64,000 nt of DNA from Anaspis maculata (Eukaryota; Arthropoda; Insecta; Coleoptera; Scraptiidae): positions 47,607,257-47,671,256 of the forward strand of contig OX421965.1 in NCBI GenBank assembly GCA_949128115.1. The letters are read 5' to 3'. The notes beneath the pieces were generated by a model that had not been told where the DNA came from, did not search any database, and saw only the letters and a list, made by a program, of their open reading frames with translations. Positions 13,436-22,600 of this stretch are shown piece by piece. Numbering within the stretch: the first letter of the stretch is position 1; each line of letters begins with the position of its first letter. The position numbers were made by a program, and so were the translations under genes.

Positions 13436-14250
13436 GGAGTTTCTGATGCGACTAAAAAAGTTGTTGACGGGAATCGTTTTTTTTTTCGTCAAGTAGAAAC
13501 TCCTCCAAAAAGAAAATGTACCGGCATTGCTATCAAATTTCGAAAATTTCTAAAAGAATTTGAACATTTTCTATTTCGATTTCTGAAAATTCAACATCTA
13601 GATGCATCGACAATGCATCTTTCCTCAAGAAAGTCGCATGCCAAATTTGAACTTTCTACTTCCAAAAAAAAGGTACCAAAAATGATTTCTCGTAGACATG
13701 AAAAAGTAAATTAGTAGAAATCATTCTTGACACCTTTTTTTTGAAAATAAGAAGTTCAAATTTGACATGCGACTCTCTTGAGGAGAGGCGTATTGTCGTA
13801 TGTAATACACCGATAGGTGAGGTGTATTATCGCTACATCGAGGATTTTCACGAGGGGATCCGAGTGTAAATCGAGATGTAAGCGGTAATATATCGAACCT
13901 AGAGGTGTATTTGTTTAGACAATTAACCAAACAACACTGAAAATCTTCCTTAAAAAGTGAAAACTACTCGAATGTTTAAGGTTGGCCATTCTGGAGGGGT
14001 GTTTTTACCAATGACCTTGGTGGTAATAAACTTATACGGCCGACTATTTTAAGGAGTGAGATGAATTGCCGATGCCATCTAGTTTTTGAATTTTCAAAAA
14101 TCAAAATCAAAAATTTTGAAATTTTTTTAGAAATTTCCAAAATTTGATAGCATGCCCGTACATTTCCTTTTTGGAGGAGTTTCTATTTGACGAAAAAATA
14201 AAATAAAACCGATTTCCGTCAACAACTTTTTCAGTCGCATCAGAAACCCC
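13436..14250. mobile_element. Second foldback MITE copy, split by one 273-bp satellite unit
   Basis: The ends GGAGTTTCTGATGCGAC and GTCGCATCAGAAACCCC and the interior match the element at 543-1074. Near the middle of the foldback, 13799-14071 is an exact single unit of the array at 1-1991. The right end abuts a different MITE at 14255. Confidence 0.85.
13799..14071. repeat. Single 273-bp unit of the 274-bp satellite
   Basis: One full unit, lacking one base, from TATGTAATACACC to GATGAATTGCCG. The sequence left of the unit (GGCGTATTGTCG) and its own last bases (GATGAATTGCCG) both match the foldback arm's uninterrupted sequence GATGCATTGTCG. The unit is therefore flanked by 12-base imperfect direct repeats that resemble the junction between units in the array. 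Confidence 0.85.
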
Positions 14251-14254
14251 TTTC

Positions 14255-14482
14255 AAGGACGGAGTTGATTGGTAAAATAAGCGTTGCAAAATCAATCCCT
14301 GTGGGTTTATTCCTTGACAGATTTTTACCATTTTGGTTTCTTCCAAAAGCTACAAGGATGTACTTTGGTTTGAGCTCCTTGGCATTTCCAAAATTCAAAA
14401 ATAATTCTCTTGATTTAATCAAGGAATAAACCTACAGGGATTGATTTCGCAACGCTCATTTTACCAATCCAACTCCGTCCTT
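14255..14482. mobile_element. MITE of the AAGGACGGAGTT family, complete copy
   Basis: Inverted ends AAGGACGGAGTTG and CAACTCCGTCCTT. The arms share TCAATCCCTGTGGGTTTATT and its complement. Other copies lie at 14513-14810, 32142-32420 and 55710-55925. Non-coding. Confidence 0.8.
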
Positions 14483-14512
14483 CGATAATCATAATATAAT
14501 CATTAAGTGTTT

Positions 14513-14810
14513 ATGGTCGGAGTTGTATTGGTAAAATAACCGTTGCGGAATCAATCCCTATGGGTTTATTCCTTGACAGAGTCTCACCATTTAGGCACAG
14601 ACATTTAGGTCTCTTCCGAAAGCTACAAGGATGTACTTTGGTTTGAGCCCATTGGCATTTCCAAAATCGAAAAATATTTTTTTGATATCAATAATTTCAA
14701 TAATTTTTTGGATTGTTGGATTTTGGAAATGCCAATGGGCTCAAACCAAAGTACATCCTTGTAGCTTTCGAAAGAAACCTAAATGGTAATGAACCCTTTC
14801 AACCCTGTAT
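14513..14810. mobile_element. MITE of the AAGGACGGAGTT family, partial copy
   Basis: The left arm is recognisable from GGTCGGAGTTG. The interior arms with TTTGGTTTGAGCCCATTGG and its complement are strongly paired around about 14690. The outer part of the right arm is missing. Confidence 0.75.
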
Positions 14811-15691
14811 AATAATTTCTTTGTTGATTCATTTTGACAAGTCCTGATATGTAAACACTCATCAAAAGGATCCATAATTTTTAGCATACGCCGAGTGACA
14901 ATCTTATTCACCAATATGTTTATTTTGCAAAGATCAAAAATGTAACAAATGTCAATAAAACATCCATTTCTAAAACTCCTTTGTTTCTAACCTATCGATG
15001 TCGGTCGCCTTCAGTGGACGTAACAATAATAATTATAAATCAATACTTGACGTTGGAAATTTTGAACAGGACATCTCTGAATGCATGCTCTAAATTGCTC
15101 AATAGGAAATTAATGGCCTGCAGCCTGCAACTGCAAGCACCGAGAACAAACTTTGTGAGGTATTACCAGAAACCACAGATGTTATATCATCGGTGGAGGA
15201 AATGGCACGTTACATTACAGGAACTCATGATATATTCAAAAATAAACCAAGTGGTGGTTTCTCATTGCAAGATGGCTAATCGATTGCTCAAGATTATAGT
15301 CGGATACCTATTTGTTATCTGAAATTGAGTACAGTAATATGACTTTATTTCCCGAGACGCCAGGCCTAACCGAGTAGGCAAGAATAAGAGGAAGTTTATT
15401 CTTTTGTTTCATTCAAATTTATTTGGATATGCAGAGTTCACAGATTTTTGTTGGAATTGTAAGCACATTTGGCCGAAATAATCAGTTTTCTTAGTAGGTA
15501 CCTTATTTGACCATACAAAAAATTAAATAAGAGAGAGTTCCATCATTTCTTATACCACAAAATATTCGCTTGTTTTTGTTATACCTACCTAGTTCACCTA
15601 GGTAACTTGATTTTTTTTGTAACATTCATGGTTGTGTTGTCAGTTGTGTTACAAGTTGTTTGTTCGGTCCAAATAAATCCTCGCAAACAAA
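14811..15691. other. Unassigned sequence with a weak coding-like patch
   Basis: In frame at about 15118-15276, starting after an AG, about 50 codons without a stop encode a hydrophilic stretch (includes ETTDVISSVEEMARYITG). It lacks a recognised family and a clear partner exon. It could be an orphan exon, a transposon remnant or chance. Confidence 0.25.
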
Positions 15692-16280
15692 ATGGCCAAC
15701 CGATTTACAAACGCTGAATTCGCCGATATTATTTTTGTGTGTGGGTTCTGCGATGGCAACGGGAGATCCGCCAAAAGGGAATACGAGCTAAGATATACAG
15801 GTCGCAGAATATCATCTCGAAACACGTTTGGAAGAATTTTTCAATACAGTTGTGAACATGGGAGATTCCCCGGAACTGCTGTTGTAGCTGTACCTCCGAG
15901 AAACATCGAACGACCGAAAATGGATGCCCAGGAAGAAATTCTGGAGATGGCAGAGGAAGATCCTTCGATGAACACGAGGAGGATAGGACATGCTCTTGGT
16001 ATTCCTCATGCTCGTGCATGGAGAGGATCAAAAATCGAACGCTTGTATCCGTATCACCTGCAGAATGTGCAGCGACTAGAGCCAAATGATCCAGCCCCGA
16101 ACGCCTCATCTTTTGCAGATGGATTGTGAACCATCCACGAACTGTACCTGGGATTTTATTCACAGATGAGGCCCAGTTTACAAGGGACGGCGTTACTAAT
16201 TGCCGAAACTTGCACATTTGGGCGCAGGAAAATCCCCATGCTAGCGAGAATTTTGGTTTTCTCGAGATTTTTTTTTAGAA
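15692..16280 (+). pseudogene. Decayed Tc1/mariner-type transposase (N-terminal DUF4817-like part)
   Basis: Opens with ATG in good context and encodes a start (MANRFTNAEFADI) related to the intact transposase at 17537, followed by the helix-turn-helix region. The frame is lost near 16100 by a small deletion. The next frame then continues with the first catalytic block, LFTDEAQFTRDG, and HIWAQENPH before it ends near 16280. The second and third catalytic aspartate blocks are absent. It is a separate, older copy from the 17.5-kb element; the product would be inactive. Confidence 0.8.
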
Positions 16281-16837
16281 ATATCTTCCCTTGTGAGACA
16301 TGTCGAGTCTTAGTGAAAGATATGATAGAACTGAGGAATCAGCAGTGATCGTAACGAATTGTATCCATTATTGCGCCTAATAAAAATTTCACTCTGAATA
16401 GTAACACTGGTATAAGTTGTTTCTCAATTTCTTTGTCGGATGACTTCAAGTGTGCCGTGAAAATTGAACAGTCACTCTTGTAGCATTTTTCCTGAGCTTT
16501 CCAGATATGGTAGTGTTTTTTCCGAAATCCGCTTAGAAAATGTACTTTCAGACAGGCAAACTCAAAAACTTTTTCTGTCAAGTCCGGACCTGATTTTTTT
16601 TCTACCTGCTATGGCATTTGATTAAGTACCAGCAGAGGAATGTGACAGATAAATTTCATTTGTTTATATAAAACCGCTCCAGAGATATCGCTTATTGTAA
16701 ATTGTGACCAAAGAACAAAACACCCTGTATCTTCGAGACCGATCGCCAAAAAATTTTTTCTCTTCTTGATCTCAACTCGCCTTGACATCCTCCATCTGCC
16801 ATTCACGTATGACACATACTTTTTGAAACACCCTGTA
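16281..16837. mobile_element. Right end of the decayed transposase element
   Basis: Non-coding sequence ending in ACACCCTG-TA at 16829-16837, the same terminal motif as the intact element. A second CACCCTGTA block occurs near 16720. No matching left end is present, so the element is 5' truncated or eroded. Confidence 0.55.
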
Positions 16838-17053
16838 TAGCCTTGGCAACCTATACAGGGTGATTCAGTTCTAACCTACGATACTCCGGAAAAATATTCC
16901 TCTCGTTGTCCTGATTCAGAAAAATATCACATTATAGTACCCTCACTCGCTTGATAAGAAAGATATAGGGTGTCAAAGTTGACAAAGAAAAAACGTTTTT
17001 TCGTCATATCTCTCATGAAAATGATAAAAATGAACCACAATTTCGTATACGTA

Positions 17054-17182
17054 CGGTTGCGGACTCATAAAAGTTTACACCGACGGCGATCGAGTGGCCA
17101 TGCTAATTCAGTTTTGACGTAATTTTGAATGGGCATGGCCACACGATTGTCATCGGTGTAAACTTTTATGAGTCCGCAACCG
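17054..17182. mobile_element. 129-bp MITE inserted inside the left TIR
   Basis: Perfect terminal inverted repeat of 30 bp beginning CGGTTGCGGACTCATAAAAG and continuing with few mismatches to near the centre. TA at 17052-17053 and 17183-17184 is the target duplication. The right TIR of the host element lacks it: there the sequence runs straight from ATACGTAC to CTTTCATATGG on the equivalent strand. Confidence 0.9.
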
Positions 17183-17536
17183 TACTTTTCATATGGAAGG
17201 CATATTTTTGAAAAAAAATTGTTGAAATTCAACACACCAGTGGTAGTGGCGTGCAATGGGGCTACATCAAAATTTATCAAAAAAAAGTACGTCACTGACT
17301 GTTTCGAACTTTTTTCAGAACTTTTTGGAATCTCAGTTCAATTTCGAACAAGGTTAATTTTTACATTTCTTAAATTATGGTCTTAGATACCGAGATATCG
17401 AGGTTTTTCACAGGCGTGTGAATCAAATGAAAATCTCAAGTTGGCCATGAAATTGTTTGAAAAATTGTTTTAGCGACATTTGTAACTGTCAGTTGTCACT
17501 CGTCAATTTGTTGATTACGTGTAATCGTTGTGAAAC

Positions 17537-18565
17537 ATGCCCAGACATTTTTCAAATACTGAGTATGCGGATATTCATTTCTCCGATGGAAATGCTGATG
17601 CAGCAGTCCGAGAATATCAAATACGCTTTCCGGAAAGAAGAGTTCCTAGTGCGCAAGTCTTTATTCAAACACATCGTCGGTTCAGCGAGTTCGGATCGAG
17701 AAAAATAGGTGAGCCACATCCAATCCAGAATTACAGGGATAATGACAGAATTCTCTGGACTTTCAATGTTGACCTAAACTTAAGTACGAGACGCGCAGCA
17801 AGATTCCTAAATGTGTCACAATCAAAAGTGTTCAGAACCTTAGAAAAAGATCACCGAAAGGCCTTCCATTTCCAACCTGTGCAAAATTTGCATCCAGGAG
17901 ACCCAGAAAAACGTCTCCAATTTTGCAACTGGATCTTGAATTCGGTTGCAGTTGATCCGCAATTTTCACATAAAATTCTCTGGACCGATGAGTCTAATTT
18001 TACACGAGCGGATATAGTTAACTTTCACAACCTACATGTGTGGGCACATGAAAATCCCCACGAAATTGGACCCAGATCATGTCAGGGTGAATTCAACGTC
18101 AATCTTTGGATGGGAATGATTAGTAATAATGTCGCTGGACCACACTTCCTACCACCACGCCTGAATGCCGCGCTTTTCCTTGAATTCCTGCAAAATGATT
18201 TAGACGACTTGATGGCAGATGTGCCTCTTGATTTACTGCGAAAATACTGGCTTCAAATGGATGGAGCACCTCCACACTTCGGAATCCGGGTTAGAGATTG
18301 GATGAATGAGCACTATCCAGAGCGTTGGATTGGAAGGATGGCAAACGCCAACTTTGCTGGACTGAATCCTACTGTGGGACCGGTACCCTGGCCGCCGCGT
18401 TCGCCAGATTTAAACCCATTAGATTTTTTCGTTTGGGGATACGTAAAAGACAAAGTTTACAGTACACCGGTAGCTACCCGCGATGAGTTGATTTTCGGAA
18501 TAGAAGATGCTTGTAATATGCTGAAGCAGAACCAAGGAATGCTGACAGATGCCGTGAATTCATGA
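17537..18565 (+). CDS. Tc1/mariner-superfamily transposase, DD(53)D spacing
   Basis: A 342-residue DNA transposase that would cut and rejoin its own element ends in the nucleus. Residues 1-60 form a DUF4817-like N-terminus, and residues 83-106 (STRRAARFLNVSQSKVF) a helix-turn-helix for TIR binding. The catalytic acids are D151 in WTDESNF, D242 in MDGAPPH and D296 in PDLNPLDFFVWG. From memory, relatives of this type usually have about 41 residues between the last two acids. Here there are 53, because about 12 extra residues (around 268-281) separate RWIGR from the WPPRSPD motif. The frame stops at 18565. A one-base shift just before it would open a longer tail ending in a GH-containing segment, as relatives do, so the C-terminus may be clipped by a frameshift. 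Otherwise it is uninterrupted. Confidence 0.85.
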   Translation: MPRHFSNTEYADIHFSDGNADAAVREYQIRFPERRVPSAQVFIQTHRRFSEFGSRKIGEPHPIQNYRDNDRILWTFNVDLNLSTRRAARFLNVSQSKVFRTLEKDHRKAFHFQPVQNLHPGDPEKRLQFCNWILNSVAVDPQFSHKILWTDESNFTRADIVNFHNLHVWAHENPHEIGPRSCQGEFNVNLWMGMISNNVAGPHFLPPRLNAALFLEFLQNDLDDLMADVPLDLLRKYWLQMDGAPPHFGIRVRDWMNEHYPERWIGRMANANFAGLNPTVGPVPWPPRSPDLNPLDFFVWGYVKDKVYSTPVATRDELIFGIEDACNMLKQNQGMLTDAVNS

Positions 18566-19185
18566 AACCGGCCGGTCACACTTTGAACATCTTCTTTAAC
18601 ATTCGTATGTTAAGTAGGCTAAAGTATTTCTTTTATTGGTTTTTATCAAGAATTTTTCAAAAAACATCAGCATTTATTTTGTTATTCTATCAACGTATTT
18701 CCCATGGCTCATAGCCAACTTGAGATTTTCATTTTCGCTCAGTCGCGTCCTGACACGCCTGTGAAAAACCTCGATATCTCGGTATCAAAGACCTTAATTT
18801 GAGAAATGTAAAAACTAACCTTGTTCGAAATTGAACTGAGATTTCTGAAAATTCTGAAAAAAGTTCGAAATAGTCAGTGGCGTACTTTTTTTTTTGATAA
18901 ATTTTGATGTAGCCCCATTGCACGCCACTGGTGTGTCAAATTTCAACAATTTTTTTTCAAAAATATGCCTTCCATATGAAAGGTACGTATACGAAATTGT
19001 GGTTCATTTTTATCATTTTCATGAGAGATATGACGGAAAAACGTTTTTTCTTTGTCAACTTTGACACCCTGTATCTTTCTTATTAGGCGAGTGACGGTAC
19101 TATATGTGATATTTTTCTGAATGAGGACAACGAGAGGAATATTTTCCCGGAGCATCGTAGGTTAAAACTGAATCACCCTGTATAG

Positions 19186-19694
19186 TTGCGACAATCTGTA
19201 ACCATGGAAAGCTACACACTTGTACTTTGTCATTTCTGGGTTTATGAATTGGGACCCAGGTGTTTCTTTTATGGAACTACAAGTTCCATTCTACAAATAA
19301 ATGTTGGTATAACCTGAACAACTTAATGTTGCAAAAATAGTAAAGGGTCTGTTTCATAAAAGTGATTCTCCAAGTGTGTCGTGTTGGTTACCATTATTGC
19401 AAAAAATGGATTATCAAGACTACAAACTTGTAAAATAGAGCTCGTAGCTCTATGAAATGGGGCCCAAGTCTACATATTGCACTGTGGGATGTAGAATAAT
19501 TTAGCAAGTACGAATGCATCGAAATAATAATTGAGTAGGAAGGGAACAAGCGAAACAACTTACTACCAATTTCTCCTACATATCTTGCTAATAACAGTGG
19601 AATCTAATAGCTGTTGGTAGCTCCAAATTATAGGTGCCTGCTTACAGTACCTATAAAAGCATTGAAGCTGTACTGAATCCGTACAATTGTGAAA
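19186..19694. promoter_or_regulatory. Upstream region of the odorant receptor gene with TATA box
   Basis: TATAAAAG at 19652-19659 lies 36 bp before the proposed ATG at 19695, giving a very short leader if used. An arthropod-type initiator, TCAGTT, at 19729 is an alternative that would favour a start at the ATG at 19806. The rest of the stretch shows nothing notable. Confidence 0.45.
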
Positions 19695-22600
19695 ATGGCA
19701 TCGTCAAGTTAGTACCTACCAGATTCTGTCAGTTTTTCACTTACCAACCCTAATTCACTTTTGACTCTAGAAAGATACGTTCTACCTCTGGAAGATTCGG
19801 CTAAAATGACATTGCTCATACCAAAGCTTTTGCTGGAATCAACCGCTTTTTGGCCTGAGTCTTCGTCCAAAGTAACCAAAATCCTAAACTGGGTCATGAT
19901 TGCCCTTTGGTCGGGTTTAGTGAGTGGCCAAGTGGTCTTCCTGTGGAAAAAAGCAGAAAATTTATCGACCGCAGCTTCTGTCATATCAATAATTTCCATA
20001 GGATTTCAAGTAACAACTTTCTTCTCAACTATTGGTTTTGTATTTTAATCCCGGCACAATTTCTCTTGAAAATTTTCAGTTCATAATAAAAATGCTTGTT
20101 CTGCGTTTCAACTCTGCCGCATTGAAGCAAGTTTTGGAAACAATTTGGTTTGACTTTTGGCCTACGAATCTTGCCGGTGCCCAGCTCTACGAAAACCTGA
20201 AGTTTCGGAATAAAGCACTGATTATGAGTTTCTGTTGCATGTGCGTTGCGTCCTATTTGTTCGGCTTGAGTTTTATGAGTTATCCGCTGATCGAAGGGGT
20301 GAGGATTCTTCCATTACAATCGGTATATCCTTTTAATTGGACCAAATCGCCTACTTACGAAATCACCTACGTTACCCACTGGTTTGCCTTGCTTTATGTT
20401 CTGGTGACTTCGATTTGTGCATACGACTTTCTGTTTTATGGCATTTGTGCAAACATTATCGCTCAGTTTTTGTTGTTGCAAGAGCTGATGGGGAGATTGG
20501 GCACAAAGTTTGCCGAAAGAACTGTTCAAAAACTGGATCAACATTCGGAAGAAGTCTGTAAGAAGTTCAATATGCGAAGAGATCTGCCTGCATTCAAAAG
20601 AAACGATGACGATGATTCGAAGCTCCTGAAACGTTGCGTTCAACATCATCAGATGTTACTGATGTATGTATGATTTTATGGTTATACCTACTGGTATAAT
20701 ACCGGTATACAGGGTGATTCAAAATCCGCGAGCGCAGACTTTAGTACGTTGTGAATGAGTCAACAAGAAGTCAAAAAAATTATAGTGAAATTACTCTTTA
20801 TTGTAAATTCCAGTTTTATACACAGGCATGTGTTTGCCAAGATGATAAGAAAATGAAACTCTTCAACACTTTTAATTCAAAAAAGTTATTTTCAGCGTTT
20901 GTAAAGAAACCAAAAGAATTTTTGCTACAAGTTGTTTTCTTCAGTTGTTTGCTAGCATGTCTGCAATGTGTATGGGTTGTATCCTTCTAACTGATAAGGT
21001 GAGAAGAAGGATTAGGTGACAAGGATTTCATTATTGTATTGTGTCTATCATATAAAGCTTGATTTATTGTTAATATACGATGGGGATGACATCTCTTACC
21101 GGAAAAATCACCCATCACAATAATTATTTCTTGTTTGAAGATCAGGTAATTTTTTTCAGACGGGCACGGACAGCGTCATATTTTTCCAGTTTATTTGTTA
21201 CATTCTTGGCCATACTATCCAACTGTTTTTGGCTTGTGCACTGGGAAGTGAGGTCACGTATCAGGTAGGTTCAAAATCTCAAACATCAAATATTGTGTTT
21301 TTCCAAGTACCTATCCAATAATCCTAACCACAACAATGATAATATTGCATCAAAAATATGGAAAAAATTTCAGGCTGAAGCTCTCGCCACGAACATTTTC
21401 TGCAGCAGGTGGTACAACATAGACAGCATCAGGACCAAAAAAAATATACAGTTCGTTCTGATGGGACTACAAAAACGCATTACCTTTTCAGCTCTTGGAA
21501 TAGCGGATGTTAATTGTTCGACTTTCACAAATGTAAGGGGGAAACCGTGACTAGATTTACACGTTCGCTGCGGGCTGATTAAAATGCCGTATGATCAAAA
21601 ACTTTCTCACTCAAGGCAGGCTGTGGTCTGGTCAGTGGCAGGCACACGTAGTCCGGACGTTAGGCGCTAAAATATGGGTGGACTCTGCATTTTAGGGTTA
21701 AAACATGCCACTTGGTATAGTTGTTGTATGAACCATAATCTACCGATTCAGAAGTGTAGACATCAGCGGCAGACGTGCAGGCTCTCTGTACAGGGTGAAG
21801 AAGGAAAAAGAAGAAGGAAACGTGGTAACTCATGAACCAAAAGAGATAGAGTCGTGTAAATCGGCATATATATCCCGATGTCCATGCCAATGAAATTCCA
21901 TCAAACCATTTTCAAATATCCTGAAGCATTCCTGAAATATCCTGAAAAACTAGTTTTCTTTCATAAAAATTAATTTTTTAGGTAAATCAGTGAGTTTTCA
22001 AAGTATAGTGTTGCCGTCTAGACAAGACAAGACAAGAGTTGCCCTACTCTTGTCTTGTCTTGAAATATCAAGATTTTTTCAAAATTTCAAGACAAGACTC
22101 TAACTCTTGATGGAAATTTTTCAAGAGTCTAGATAGACTCTTGAAATTAAAATTCTATAAAACCCCCTCTTTCTATAAAAATACGTGACAGGAATATAAA
22201 CAACTTCAAGCAAGAAAAACAAAGAAACTGTGGGGAGCAAAGAGCACCCTTCGAATAGAGACTGCGCTCCAATAAAATATTCCACTTGGTTACACTTACG
22301 TTGAAATTTCAAAACAAAGACCCACCTTTATTTACACTGAAATTTATCATTGGTGTAAGTGCTGAAAGAAGAGGTTGCCAACGCCACCCCTGATCTGTTA
22401 GTAGACGTATTTCTGCGATGAGGTTTTATATAAAATGACACGATACGATTTTATTGCCGAAGGTTGATGCTTGAATTGATATAATCAACTACTGCTTAGT
22501 TGAAAAAGTATTCAAAAAATCTGGCACCGCGAAAGGAAATAGAAATTCATCTCACCGCAGTCCATCTCCTCAAATCGAGTGAGTAAGCAAGCCAAGAACA

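Larger units (their letters stand above)
16856..19180 (+). mobile_element. Tc1/mariner-type element with about 470-bp TIRs
   Basis: Ends are CAGGGTGATTCAGTT at the left and GAATCACCCTG at the right, flanked by TATA on both sides, so the TA target duplication could include either dinucleotide. The two TIRs are collinear inverted copies: roughly 16856-17449 (which includes a 129-bp inserted MITE) and 18706-19180. They enclose one transposase frame. The TIRs are much longer than the 20-30 bp usual for mariner and nearer the long-TIR types of the superfamily. Confidence 0.88.

Noticed and set aside
15729..16217. 162-codon minus-strand frame
   Set aside because: Antisense shadow of the decayed transposase at 15692.
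20751..20990. 79-codon frame within the odorant receptor
   Set aside because: It is in the wrong frame across exon 4 (20896-20998) and reads through an intron.
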